In this document: one piece after another, positions 34,643 through 46,180 of the stretch
Position numbering within the stretch: the first letter of the stretch is position 1
How the letters are laid out: every line of letters starts with the position of its first letter
Origin: Apodemus sylvaticus
Lineage: Eukaryota; Chordata; Mammalia; Rodentia; Muridae
Assembly (NCBI RefSeq): GCF_947179515.1
Contig: NC_067481.1
Coordinates: 3,861,570-3,925,569 of the forward strand
Length of the DNA stretch: 64,000 nt
Direction of reading: 5' to 3'
Made by a program: the position numbers and the translations under genes
The notes under the pieces: generated by a model
What the model was told of the DNA's origin: nothing
The model's input: the letters and a program-made list of their open reading frames with translations, nothing else
The model's database searches: none

Positions 34643-34683
<41 letters not shown>
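34504..34683 (+). repeat. Compound repeat: three 26-bp modules each followed by (AC)n
   Basis: GGAGGATGCTATAATTACAG plus ATGCTAC occurs at about 34506, 34564 and 34611, each time leading into a CA array of different length (about 34, 18 and 50 bases). The whole module, not just the CA, has been duplicated. Confidence 0.93.
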
Positions 34684-34685
<2 letters not shown>

Positions 34686-34785
34686 CAGAGATGGGGGGGA
34701 GCAGAGACCATAGCGTGATCATGAGGAGGCCAGGGGTCTATCTAGGAAAAGTTGAAAAAATGTTGTCTAATTAGCAAAAGAATCT

Positions 34786-34960
34786 TCTGGCTGGGTATGG
34801 TGGAGCTGCACCTGTCATCCCACAGGCCTAGGCAGGGGGATGATCAAGAATTCAAGGCCAGCCCGAGTTATAGCGTAAGATCCTATGTCAAATGCTAAAT
34901 AAGGGCCAAGGTAGAGCTCAGTGGTGCAGCACTTGAACAAAGGAGGAGGAGGAAGGAAGA
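34786..34960 (+). repeat. B1-like SINE followed by an ID-like fragment
   Basis: CTGGGTATGGTGGAGCTGCA, GGCCTAGGCAGGGGGATGAT, AATTCAAGGCCAGCCCGAGT and GTAAGATCCTATGTCAAATG form a B1-type body. AAGGTAGAGCTCAGTGGTGC then resembles an ID head. Confidence 0.8.
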
Positions 34961-35056
34961 GAAAGAGGGAGGACAGCCCTCAGGCAGGAGAGAGGGGGAG
35001 GGAAAGAGAGGGGAGGGGAAGGGAAGGAAGCGGGGAGGGGAGGGAGGAGAGGGGTA
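34940..35056 (+). repeat. Purine-rich GGA/GA tract
   Basis: GGAGGAGGAAGGAAGAGAAA to GGGGAGGGGAGGGAGGAGAG, nearly all purine with few pyrimidines. Confidence 0.9.
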
Positions 35057-36671
35057 GCCATCCATCTCCGATCCCACACTTTTGCCTGGTTGCTGTCCAT
35101 TCAGTTACCCTGAGAGGAGCCCAGAGTAGTTCTCTTTCCATGTGCTCTGGGGCCCTTAGCCGGGCGCACACACCTTGGTCTGTCCCAGTCTCTGCACTGA
35201 GGCACCCTCTTTACAGATAGGTGGCTGTCGCCTTTTTGTGGCAGGTGTGAGCTTTGCATCTCTTCTCGACTCTGTCTCCACTTGTTTTTACAGAGGCAGA
35301 GCATTCCTTGGAGTCAAAGGAAATCTGAGGAAAGGGCTCCCCACAGGGCAACTCTGACCTGAGACAATGTCCCTCTAGCAGGGACAGCCTGGCTCAGAAC
35401 CTGTGATTGGCAGGGATCAGGGAATTCTGAGAAGAAAGCCTCTTTCCTTCAGTGTCCTCTCTCAGATCCTGACCTGTGTGGTAACATTACAGCCAGTTAA
35501 CCTGAGGACTCAACTCTACCTTGGCCATGGGGAATGGCCTAGGAAGTCTCCAAGTTGTACTTGGGAAGGGAGACATGTTCTGTGCAAGGTCAGGCCTGAG
35601 TGGAGGCAGAACAGTCCTAGACCATGGATCTGCCTGAGCTCCTAAATCCAACCCTTGGCCATCGAGCAGTTGCTAAATAGAGGGACACCTGAGACCTGAG
35701 AGCCAGCAGTGACTACCATGTGGGAAGGATCATGTGTTCCTGTTAATTGCAGACCCTCAAGTCCAACAAAATGGTTGGAGCTTGGGTGATGACCCTCAGC
35801 TCTTCCTGTTTTCTAAATTCAGAAGTACCTGCTAATTATGCTATTAAGCAGAAGTACCTTTAACCCAAGAAATGTTCAAGATGGTTAATAAATGTGATTA
35901 GAGAGGCAGGAGAAAAGAGGGAGCTCACTGGGCTTCTATTTCTCTTCCTTGGCATAGGAAATCCAGTTTCAAGTCTCGGATGCTTGGTCTGGGATTTCCC
36001 CCAAAGAGGAAGATGAGGGTGGAAGGGAAGCCAAGTGTGGCTGAGTTAGTGTGTGGCAAAGGACATAGGACATCAGAAGTCCTGGGAAGGACTGTGGGGA
36101 CATGTGATGATGCCGTCAGAGTGGGAGAGGCTGTTTGTCCCGCTGAGTGAGGAGACACTGCTGGCCCTGCTGTGTGTCTAGGTCTGCTCCTGAACGAAAG
36201 TGGCCACAGCCTCGTAGGACTGAGGGAGAACAGGCTCTGTCAGTTTCTACCTGCAGTCAGAGGAAGGGGAAGGAAAAGGGGGAGGAGGAAGGGGAGGGGA
36301 AGGAGGAGAGGACCCATGTGTCATGTCCAGCACATCACAGAACCTGCAAGGGGTCAGCCCACCTCAGTCCCCACTGGAATTCACTATGTCTTGTGGAGAC
36401 GTGTCTGAGGCACATCATCATCTCCCATGCCACTGGGAAACTCCCATTGCATGCTGGGAAATTCCCATTGCATTCTGAGTCTGGGACCTGCCACAAGAGC
36501 CTTCTCTTGCCCTAGGGCCTACTCAGAACTGGTGGCCTTTAGGGACCTCGGGGCAAAGCAGTGTCCCTGTGTTTATGTGTGTTGTCTCCGACATCTAAAG
36601 AGGTTACTGAGTTTTGCATCCATCCTTAGTAAAGCTTTCCGCCTTTACAACATCGAGGAGATGCTCTGGGA
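35057..36671. other. Non-coding stretch with purine tract
   Basis: A purine block lies at 36260-36312 (GAGGAAGGGGAAGGAAAAGG type). A tandem GGGAAACTCCCATTGCATGC / GGGAAATTCCCATTGCATTC pair lies at 36433-36475. No gene. Confidence 0.45.
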
Positions 36672-36823
36672 CAGCCATTCTCTCTACCTGTGGCTCGAAA
36701 CCCCTTCAGAGCCATACAGCAGATATTTGCATTATGATTCATAGTAGTAGCAAAATACAGCTATGAGGTAGTCATGAAATAATTTTGCAGTTGGGGGTCA
36801 CAGTATTAGAAGGTTGGGAACCT
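36672..36823 (-). repeat. hAT-Charlie type DNA transposon relic (URR1-like)
   Basis: CAGATATTTGCATTATGATT, CATAGTAGTAGCAAAATACA, AAATAATTTTGCAGTTGGGG and a GGTTGGGAACC end match by eye a common rodent non-autonomous hAT element whose termini read GGTTCTCAACC. The 5-prime terminus is eroded, and the family name is from memory. Confidence 0.6.
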
Positions 36824-37699
36824 AGAAAGCGTCCGGCTCTTCATACTTCAGATATGGCAAGTCATGTATCTTCCCAGCACTTCCGTTACCTACCTTCATG
36901 TAGGTCTGTGAGCCTGCCAGAAATGCTCCAAGATGGACTCAGGTCAGAGTCCTGGGTCCTCTGTGTGGTCTTCTCCCATTATGCCAATGGCTGTGGTGGT
37001 CTGTCAGCTTTTCCAGATTGTTTTTCAGTTTGGGTCACATATCCCAATGTCTGCAAAACCTCTGGGTACCTTATCTCTCTTTTCCCCGGACACAGTTCTC
37101 TGGAAGGCATACCCAGGTCCTGCAGAAAGAGAGCCAGAGGCTACCATTAAAACCACATTGTCATTACAGAGGTCTGCTTGCCGTTCTTCAGTCTGTGTCT
37201 CTGAGAACTGGACTGACCAGGGACTCAGTCAGGCCCTGCAGCTTTGCACCAGGATGGTGGCAGTATCAGACACTCAACTGTCTAGCGCTTGGCGCCTCTG
37301 TCATTACACAGATCAGGCAGCTCCCTGCCCTCTGCCTACACATGTACCTGAGCAGCACCATGTCTGTTAGCCACAGAGCTCACCTCAAGATTCCTGCTGC
37401 CTCCAGAGCTGTTTCCTCCCACCTGTCCCTCAGAGTTGCACACAGACACCTGGTGTCTAGCCCTGGATTTTCTCTTTCTGGCTGGCAGCACAGAGACCCA
37501 GCTGGTGGCAAGGCCTGGGCCCCCAGAAAACATCCACTGCTGAGCTGACTTAATGCCTTGGCATCTCAGCAGTGTGCTTCTTACTACCTTAGGAAAGACA
37601 CATCTTCTGACTCCCTTGAGTCATGGTCATGGATGGGGGTCTCTTGTTCCTCTAAACCGCCTGGCCTTCTCTTAATTCTCTCATGAATCGGCCCCAACA

Positions 37700-37890
37700 T
37701 CTCTAGCTGTCCTCCCCCATAGACTCTGCTCCAGGAAACTGTGCGGTCTGGCTCCTTCATGATGCAGAGTACTAGATCCGAGTCATGGAAGACCCCCTCC
37801 CACATGTCAATCATTTCCCTCTTCCCACCCCAGCCCCAAGGTCTCTGGTTCCTGCTGGTGTGTATCATGCAAGCCTTGTGGTTTCTTTGG
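37700..37890 (+). repeat. Unclassified repeat, copy 1
   Basis: CTCTAGCTGTCCTCCCCCAT, then CAGAGTACTAGATCCGAGTC, TGTCAATCATTTCCCTCTTC and GTGTATCATGCAAGCCTTGT occur in the same order as in copy 2, at roughly 65-70% identity by eye. Confidence 0.55.
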
Positions 37891-38439
37891 GACTATAGCT
37901 GGGGCTGCCAGTGATGGTCCACTGACTGGAGACTGTCCTCATTTTTCTCCAGATTTCTAAATCCATTAACCAGAGTCAGCCAGCTCCACCGTCTTTATCA
38001 TCACAGTGTCTCTAAACCACTGGCACAATCCCACCAAGTGCTTGGTATCACACCTGCCCTTTCCAGTGTCCCACCAGCTCCATCCTGGAAAGCCACAATG
38101 CCCTTACCTTCCAGGGGGTATGACAACTATGTGTGTCACCAGTAATTAGTTCTTAGCACACTCTGACCACCCACTGGCCCAGGTGCAGTAGCCTGTCCCA
38201 AAGCTCCAGGGTGGAAAATGAATGATGCTGTGTTCAAATGAGGGCCCGTTAGACTGTGTGCTCCAACTGCCTCAGCAAAGGCTAGAAGCAGGGAGGTTGG
38301 CATGGGTTCAGATGCTGGGGGTGTCTAGCATGTGGGTTCAAATTGGGCTATCTCAGTTAAGTTTGCAAAGGCAAGGTTTCTGTCCCCTGGAGAACAGCTT
38401 TCCTTCCTTTAATACTCTACCAAGGTAGCTTCAGCACCT

Positions 38440-38660
38440 CTAGTTTCTCCAGCACTAAATGTGCCCCAGGGAGCCATGTGCACTGCCTCCTCTGTAACAC
38501 AGAATATTAGACCTGAGTTGTGGATATTCCCCCCGTGTCATTTCTCTCCTGTCTCCCCACCTCATCTGCAAGGTCCACTCACCTCCTGGGCCCTAGTCCC
38601 TAGGAATATGCATCATAGATCTCTGCGGCTTTCTTTTCAAGTGTGATTGATGTCTCCCTG
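38440..38660 (+). repeat. Unclassified repeat, copy 2
   Basis: CCTCTAGTTTCTCCAGCACT, CAGAATATTAGACCTGAGTT, GTCATTTCTCTCCTGTCTCC and AATATGCATCATAGATCTCT parallel copy 1. Possibly fragments of one long old transposable element. Confidence 0.55.
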
Positions 38661-38947
38661 TGGCTAGAGACCCCTGAGCCTGGGCCATGTCCCAACTCCA
38701 GCATTTCTCTTGCAGGTTTAGGGAAGTGGGCAGCTAAGGGCCCATTACTGGTGACAGATATGGTCATGATGAGCTCTGGAAGGTGAAGGCATCATGGTTG
38801 GCCAATGAGTGGGAAGAGGGGCAGGTTGGATACCAGGCAGTTTGTGAGGCCACAGCTGCAACAACAGTAACAGTCACAGTGATGATAAGGACCACGCTTC
38901 TGGATAGCTTTTGATTTAGAAGTCTGGAGAAGGATGATGACAGTGTC

Positions 38948-39016
38948 AGGTCAGTGGGTCATCACCGGCCAGGTCAGTGGGTCATCACTGGTCAGGTCAG
39001 TGGGTCATCACTGGCC
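38948..39016 (+). repeat. 23-bp tandem repeat, 3 copies
   Basis: AGGTCAGTGGGTCATCACTG plus GCC, three times at 38948, 38971 and 38994, with two substitutions in total. Each unit contains AGGTCA, a nuclear-receptor half-site sequence, three times at 23-bp spacing. Confidence 0.95.
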
Positions 39017-41284
39017 TCTGGGAACCTTATGAACGAAAGAGGGCTCCTGGACACAGTGCCACAGTGGTCTTGGATCTGTATTCCTGGTCTGGTCCCGGGT
39101 GTCTCCCCTGTTTCAGGGAACAAGAGGCTCCTATGTAGTGTGCAGTACTTAAGAGCTGCCTGTCTCAGAGTGTGAGTTTCTTTATCCAAAACCTTACCAG
39201 TCTAGATCCTGCCCCACTCCACCCCCACACCAGGAACCCCTTGTCGTTACTTCGGGGAGCAGCCAGAAGACCAGGATTGTTCTCCTGGGACTGACTGACT
39301 GCTGATCTTCTAGAGACATGTGTCATCACCCAGGGTCTGTGACAGCTCTGAATGAGGCAGGGAGCGGAGGGGGTGTTGGTGTCAGTTTAAAGTAGAGCAT
39401 CCGGGCTGTCTACTGCAGAGGAGGAGACGCAGAGAAAAGCCTGAGAGGTGGAGGCAACTTTGAGTGAAGTTTGCTGAGCCTGCCCTAGGCTCCTCCTCAT
39501 TCTCCCCCACAGTCCCAATGGTATCATGAGAGTGTGGAAAAAAAGAGGCATGTGGGAAGGGCAGAGAACACTTAGCTGGAACAGCGTCGAGGGTGGGCAG
39601 GCCACCTCCAACAGCGGGGGACAGGAGAGTTTATAGTAGTTATAAAAGGTGGCATAGGGCTCGGCAAGTGGGAGAGTGATGGGGACAGAAATTATGAAAG
39701 TGCCTCTGTAAGAAGAGTAGATTCAGGAACATCCCAAAGTCAGGGTGTGAGCCTTACTGAGCAGACGCTTTCAGCACCAAGGACAGCTCCACTGGCCTCC
39801 CGGCACATTCCTCCCTAGGAACCTGCAGCCTTGAGCCGTTTCAGCACCACGGACAGCAGGCAGACGCCCTTCTCGGGTGGCGGGTTCAGCACCAGAGACA
39901 GTAACAAGATTTTGGCGTTCAAGTAGGTGTTTTTGTACCTGGATCTATCTGCACTGAGATCATCTGTGTGGAGCATGTTAAGTGCACACAGTGTGCACGC
40001 ACAGCACTTACTTGAATTCTTGGTAGGAATCTTGGTACTGTGTCTCGTTTCCCCATTCCACCCCCTACCTGCCGCATCTCCCTCACATCCCCTGTTAAAG
40101 GTGACCAGAATCCCGTCTAAAGCCAAGAAGGGCTCATATTGTCCCAGTTGGCAGACAGTTCCAAGTGCTCTAGGGAGCACGGGTTGGGATGAGTGGTCTT
40201 TACACCTCTGCAATGGATCAGTTTTCAATCTAATTGGATAAACCAATCTTACACATCACTTTTGCTTTTTGTAGGGGTCAGGGGTCATGCTTAAAAGGTA
40301 AGTACATCATGAGCTGATGAGAGGGGACTTGGGAACATCAGAGTGATATTGGGTGTGCGGAGACCAATGAAGAGTCAGAATAGGATGACCTCATCCTGAG
40401 CAAAATAAATGATATGGCCAGCCCCACCAACTTGGCAAACTCCAGGATGAAGGAGGAGGAAGACGGGGGTTTTCCTCTCACCCTGGTCTACCCATGTGAC
40501 CCAGCAGAGTGGGATGCAGGCTGAAAGGGTCAGGGATGTCAGACCCACCCATCAGGTCATTCTTCCTACTAGGTTTTTGTCTCCTTCCCCAGCAAGGATT
40601 TGCCCAGTGTGCAATGTTCCCTTTTGTTTTTATGATTGAGTTCAGACATGGGCTTCTGCCAGCCCAGCAAAGCTCTCTTGGCTTCAGTGATTCCCCATGG
40701 ACGTGGTCTGTGAAACCTTGAGACCTAGCCTGCCAAGGTCCACCCCCACAGTCCTGCCCTGGCCTACAAGAGGCTAGCTGGTAGGAAGCACCCAGATTCT
40801 CCTGGCCAAGTGCCATCTCTCTTTTGTACCCCTCCCCTCCCTCTGTTCTAGGGTGGATCCTAACTTGTCTCTGTCTGTAGGTCTTGTGTCTTTTCTTCTA
40901 TTGCTCTAAGGTTACATGTGGCAGCCACATGGCATGGCTGACGAGGACTGTGCCAGTCAATGGATCAGGGACTTTGGGAGTTCCCAGAGAGCTGTTCTTC
41001 TGATTCCTGGGAGTGACTATGGCAGAGTGTAGACCTGTAAGCTCACAGTTCTCCCAGGGGCTTGTAGTCTCCCTTCCCCTTCTCTGTACCCTGAAAGCTT
41101 GGTCAAGACCAGGAGGCCACTTTGTGTATGGCTCGAGCACTCTGCTCTGGCCGTCTGTCATTTTGTAGGGCCTTGGATGGCAGCTGGGAAGGGTGCGTAC
41201 CTCCTCACTAAGCCCAGGAGCAGGGTTGCATACTAGAACCTTCTACAACCGTGGCAATGCTTTCCTTTGGTCAACTCATGCCAA
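39017..41284. other. Non-coding stretch
   Basis: Single-copy-looking. At 39776 and 39841 a TTTCAGCACCA(A/C)GGACAGC motif recurs, with a third partial match at 39888, suggesting a degenerate repeat. No exon. Confidence 0.4.
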
Positions 41285-41530
41285 AGCCACAGCCACAGCC
41301 ACAGCCACAGCCACAGCCACAGCCACAGCCACAGTCACAGCCACAGCCACAGCCACAGCCACAGCCACAGCCACAGTCACAGCCACAGCCACAGCCACAG
41401 CCACAGCCACAGCCACAGCCACAGCCACAGCCACAGCCACAGTCACAGCCACAGCCACAGTCACAGCCACAGCCACAGCCACAGCCACAGCCACAGTCAC
41501 AGCCACAGCCACAGCCACAGCCACAGCCAC
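41285..41530 (+). repeat. (AGCCAC)41 hexanucleotide array
   Basis: Forty-one six-base units, five of them AGTCAC variants, with no indels. All six frames are free of stops. They read Gln-Pro, His-Ser or Thr-Ala on the plus strand and Cys-Gly or Val-Ala on the minus strand. The apparent Gln-Pro protein of 109 residues has no supporting context. Confidence 0.98.
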
Positions 41531-43269
41531 ATGTGATGGTCAGGGTCTTGGAAATGTGGCTCGTGAGATCGAGAGATTGAAGCTCCACTTTCATTTCAGT
41601 TTAATTAAAGCTTTAGAGACTTATTTATGAGCACATGTAATTACTTCCTGAACTTGAACCAAACCTCTGTTGAAGATCATCTGTTCCCACCGCAGAGGTT
41701 GGTCGCTAGATTCTCTAAGGCTACTGTTGGGTCCGGGCCATCCAGATGGCTGGCCTTCCGTCTTACTCGAATCCTAGCTAAGCTCATTTCCCTGCCTGGA
41801 GAGAGCGCTCTGACCTGAAGTTCACACTGTGTAAACGTGCAGGGGAACTACGGAGTCCCAGACATCCTTGCTTTTCTGGGTCAACTTCTCCACCTGCTGT
41901 CGAGGCCCCAAGATGAGGGAGAACTAGGGAAGATCAGGACCCCAGAGTGGCCAGGGCTCAGTTGCACCATGGGTACCAGTTTCCTTCCCTGGGATGCTGG
42001 ATCCCTCTGTGTGTGCCTGGCCCCTGTTCTATGGCTGTGGCGCATCCCTCTCGATGTGGCATCTATTCCAGTGTTTGCAGGTCTCTTCCTGCCTGACAAC
42101 AAGCTCAGCTCAAAGTCTCACTGCTTTGTTGTGGGTTGACTCCAACACTGCATGCTGACCATGAGTCATACTTCTCTGACACATGGGTTCCCCAATACCA
42201 GTCTGTCTCACAGGGCTGTGTGAACCATACCAAGGTCATGTATGTAAGCATACCCTCCATGATCAGGCAACACTGAAGTTGAGTGCCGGAAGGGTCTTTC
42301 CTGCGTGTATTCCCTTCCTAGGCATGCCTTGCTGTCTGCACATGGGCCTGAAGCTTCAGCTCCCGTGAGGGCAGAGGGACTTCCACAGAAGCAGCTGGGA
42401 TCTGGAGTCATGTAGAGAAGGACCAAGTGTCATTTCCAGGATGGCAGCCCCTGCTGACCCAGGCATTCCAATTGTGCTTATAATTTCAGAAGCATATGCC
42501 CAAGTCATAAATAGCCATTTCCCCGGTTGTTTGGTCTTAAGGCAGCATCCCTCTGGTGCCTGAAGATCCCTGTGTGAGCAGGCTGGGGGAGAACACAGGC
42601 CTCAGGGTTTTACTGCATTTCAGGTCCCTCCTGACAAACATGGAAGTCCAACCCAGTGGGTAGCATTTTCTCTTTGTTGTCTCTCTCTGCTCTGCAAGGG
42701 ACAATCAGGTGTCACTCCATAAATGAAGTGACCTGTCTGGATACAAGCCTCTGGCCATAGAAGCTTATTGCTCTAGATGAGAGACAAGTGTTCCCAACCC
42801 CCAGATTCATAGAAGATATATCTGGGGAAAGGAATGCCCGTTGGCTGGTTTGGTTCAGGGAGGTATTCTCAAGAGAAAAGGGGTAGAGAGTGACAACGAC
42901 ACTGCCTCACAGGAAGACAGAAGGACATGGGGAGAGAAACAACAAGGCAGAGAGCAAGCATCCCCAAGTCAGGGCTGCACAGCTAGCCCTGCCATTACCC
43001 TTTCCCCTGGAATCCAGCATCCTCTGTGGCTGCTCATTCTCAGCCACCCACTTGGGCAGAACCTTGTAGCAACCACAAGAGTGACTGTCATGAAGGGTTC
43101 CCAGTGCCCACTCCTGCCCGTGTGCTCTGGAGTCGGGAAGGACATAGTGTCCATGGCTGGATTCTTCCAGGCATGTATTTAGGACACACCCCTCCCCACC
43201 TAGCAGCCTGGGTTCTGAGAGTGCGAGCAAAAGCCAGAACAAACAGTAATTAGGAAGGAAAATCCAACC
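41531..43269. other. Non-coding stretch
   Basis: No SINE or exon recognised. Confidence 0.4.
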
Positions 43270-43400
43270 CAAAAGTAAGCATAATGCATTCCAAATTCAA
43301 ATAAGAATTATTTGTGGACTCGCTGCTCTTTCCGAATTATCAGTGGAATGTTCCACTCCATTTGCATAGATAATTGAGAGTTAACTGTACTATCTATACC
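43270..43400. promoter_or_regulatory. Candidate conserved non-coding element with octamer site
   Basis: Repeat-free AT-rich block with a 7-bp inverted repeat (AGTGGAA at 43342-43348, TTCCACT at 43351-43357; the GGAATG inside fits a TEAD-type core), an exact octamer ATTTGCAT at 43360-43367 and TAATTGA just after it. Motif matches are seen directly; function is inferred. Confidence 0.4.
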
Positions 43401-43499
43401 AAGGCCTGGAAGATGAACAGAGTGAATTCCGTCTGGCCAGGTGGAAGGAAAGGAGGTTCTGTTGGCTGTGTCATTTGCCCTCTGCAGAGAGGAGGGACC

Positions 43500-43550
43500 C
43501 AGAACAAAGCCTGGCACTGAGAGGCACTCAATATATATTTGCTGAATTAA
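43500..43550 (+). repeat. MIR/L2 3-prime end relic
   Basis: AAGCCTGGCACTGAGAGGCA then CTCAATATATATTTGCTGAA matches the shared MIR/L2 terminal pattern (GCCTGGCAC, CTCAATAAATATTTG). Confidence 0.7.
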
Positions 43551-44839
43551 TTAACGTGAGTAACTGAACATTACTGCACGCCAGCGCCTTTGTCTGTGGA
43601 CGAGCACTTGGTATGAACAGAGGCATTGTGGCCCTGTACTTACAGAGGCAGGAGGGAGAGCTCAAGGTGTGGAACCCCCGCCCAGAGTTACACTGGTCCT
43701 AGAAAGAATGGTGTGAATCCAGCCTGAAGTGGCTCCCTTTCGGGCTGATGAAAGGCGCTGGGGGGAGGGAGGCTCACAGGTGTGTGGAGGAGGCAGGGGC
43801 ACAGGAACGCCTGTGTTCCTCTTTGAAGCTTTCACAACAGGCTAGGGGCAACTCTGCTTCTATCCTTCAGGTCGGAGCTGGGTCAACCTGAACCCCAAGG
43901 CTTGCCGCTTCTAGGTGATCAGGATTTAAGATTCTTTACTAAGAAAATAATAAGATCACACACACACACACACACACACACCGTGCCACTTGCCTCCAGA
44001 GGGATCTTGGATATAGAATGAAGCTGTAGATGTTCTTGGTTCCTGGAATCCCATTTACCCAGAGCATTGTTATTGTGGCAATTATTCCATGCTCTGTGGC
44101 ACTGGAATAGAGTTTGCAGGGCCTCACACTCTACTCGGGGAGAATCAATAAGCCCCTCTGGGAGCTGTATGTGGAGGAACTCACCCACATGGGCACTGTT
44201 TGCTGGAACACAGAGAGGCAGGGACATCACCACAAACTCAGCCCCAAAGCACAGCAGTTTGCAAGTGTTGGATCCCAGTGAAGTCCTGGGAAGGAACAGA
44301 TAATGCACAGAGAAAGTCACACCACCCTAGCAGACACACTTTCCCCTGCCTGTATCACGGTCCTGATAAGACATAAAGACCAGAACTCAGAGAAGCAAGC
44401 AGAACCCAAGCGATGGAGATAGATCTAGATGGAGTGAATCCAGTGGCTAGGTACCTTGAGGTCAAGAGTTAGGGTACATGCTGCCAGCACAGGTCTCACC
44501 ATGAGAAGGAGCTCAGTTAGATGATCAGTCCTTGTGGGGGTAGCCAGTGACCGGGCTGAGATTGGTAACGGTGAGACCAGTGGGCAAGGGGTGAGAAGGA
44601 GACACCATGCCCACACTGAGGCCCTGTGTCACTTGGCTGAGGCATAGTACAAACAGCTTGGGTGTGTCTTAATGTGTTAGTAACTATATTTAAAAAAGAA
44701 AGTGCTTAAACCATTTCTACCCTGCACCTAGTGCAACCCGGAGTCAGCCGGGTGTAGCTGATGCAAGCATAGTTCTTATTCATTCTTGCATTGGTCCTTC
44801 AAACAACAGCATTTATTTCCCATACTTGGACCCTAACCA
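43551..44839. other. Non-coding stretch with a CA repeat
   Basis: A (CA)n lies at about 43958-43981. Nothing else was recognised. Confidence 0.4.
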
Positions 44840-44866
44840 TTGGTTGTTGTTGCTGTTGTTGTTGTG
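44840..44866. repeat. GTT/TTG trinucleotide tract
   Basis: GGTTGTTGTTGCTGTTGTTG, an imperfect GTT repeat at the tail side of the following antisense SINE. Confidence 0.9.
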
Positions 44867-45147
44867 TGGAATACATGCACATATGAGTGTGTGGGTGCAC
44901 AGATTCCAGAGGAAGATGCTGATGTCCTACTTTGGCACTCTGTTCCTTACTCCCTTGTGACAGGGTCCCTCACTGAGCCTGGAGCTAGGCTGGCATCCAG
45001 AGAGCCCTGGTGAACCTCCTGTCTCTACCTACACGCCATCAGGGTTATACACATGCAGGCAACCAAACCTAGGCTTTTTCATGGGTTCTAGAGATTTGAG
45101 GTCATGAGTTCAAATCTCTAGATGCTGAAATATCTCCCAGCCCCTCC
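44867..45147 (-). repeat. Rodent tRNA-derived SINE, antisense (B4/RSINE1-like)
   Basis: CAGATTCCAGAGGAAGATGC, AGGGTCCCTCACTGAGCCTG, AGCTAGGCTGGCATCCAGAG, GAGCCCTGGTGAACCTCCTG and AAATATCTCCCAGCCCCTCC follow the order seen at 1660-1962 and 16075-16345. Confidence 0.8.
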
Positions 45148-45269
45148 CTTTGAGTTGTTTCTAGAGTAACCAATGGGTCCTGTGTCAAACTGCACTGGGC
45201 CTAGAGAACATTCTCCAGTTTGTCCCCAACTTCCAGGAAAATTCCCCTTTCTCCAAATAAGACGTCTCA

Positions 45270-45492
45270 TTTTAAAAGATTGTTTATCTTATGTGGATGC
45301 ATGTATGTTTATGTGTGCCACATGTATGCCTACTACCCACAGAAGTCGGAAGATGGCATCACATTGCCTAGGACTGGAGTTAAACACAATTGTGAGCAGA
45401 GCCACTGTGCAGATTCTGAAAACCAAAACCAGGTCAGTCATCTGAAAAAGTGGACAGTGGTCTTAAGTACCAAGTCATCTCTCCAGCTCTCA
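45270..45492 (-). repeat. B2/B3 SINE, antisense
   Basis: AAGATTGTTTATCTTATGTG, CACAGAAGTCGGAAGATGGC, CATTGCCTAGGACTGGAGTT and GTCATCTCTCCAGCTCTC give antisense B2/B3 order, with a short internal change near 45410-45450. Confidence 0.78.
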
Positions 45493-45999
45493 AGATTTCT
45501 TTTTGTACACCATCTCAGCCACTAGGACCCTGAAGTGACACAGGGATGCACCCAAAGCCCGTGGCTGCTATCTCGAGAACACAGGAGGTGCCCTCTGACA
45601 CCCTTACCATAAAAGAATCTCAGAAATGCTCTTGCCCATGGGACAGAGGAAACCTGGGCTTTGCCTCTTCTCGGCTTTTGTTTTGATGCTATTAACATCA
45701 GACCTTGTGTCCTCTGCCGATAATGGTCCTTCTTCCTTTCACCCTCCTGCCTTCTCCAGAACAATCTGGCCAGCCCCAAGATCCCTCTAGCCCAGACGCC
45801 CACCTACCCCCATGGCATCAAGCTACCTACCATCCATGTGCCAGTGAAATGATACCCCCCCCCACTAAATTGCTCTCAAGTGGGCGCAATGAACTGGCCA
45901 TCCTTTCCTATGAAGAAGAACTTGGCCAGCTCAAGGGTCCGTTGACCCTCTCCATGGTATTTACTCTAAAAAAAAAAAAAAATACAATCCCAATACTGT
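45493..45999. other. Non-coding stretch with poly-A
   Basis: An A run of about 13 lies at 45969-45981. No exon recognised. Confidence 0.4.
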
Positions 46000-46180
46000 A
46001 AAGATTCTAGTCTCCCAGCGTGGTTTTCCAATTACTCACACTCGGCCAAGTGGCGGCCACTTCATTATAATTCTGTAATTGCCATATGGAATTCCTATAA
46101 ATTTGCTGTTAATTTTTAACCACTGTGGCCTTCTCTTGGAAAGTGTAGCAATAATTTGAAAATCTATAGATGATATTTTA
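46000..46180. promoter_or_regulatory. Candidate conserved non-coding element
   Basis: AT-rich, repeat-free block dense in TAAT cores: CCAATTACTCAC, CATTATAATTCTGTAATTGC, CATATG E-box, TTGCTGTTAATTTTTAAC. A 6-bp-arm inverted repeat AAGTGG-CGG-CCACTT lies at 46048-46062. It looks like a developmental enhancer core; conservation could not be tested here. Confidence 0.42.

Larger units (their letters stand above)
36824..38947. other. Non-coding stretch with an unclassified duplicated repeat
   Basis: Two diverged copies of a 190-220-base segment (37700-37890 and 38440-38660) lie about 0.75 kb apart. The intervening DNA has no exon. Neither copy matches a SINE that I recognise. Confidence 0.45.

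Noticed and set aside
41193..41630. 145-codon Thr-Ala and 109-codon Gln-Pro frames
   Set aside because: Generated by the hexanucleotide array, which lacks stops in all six frames.
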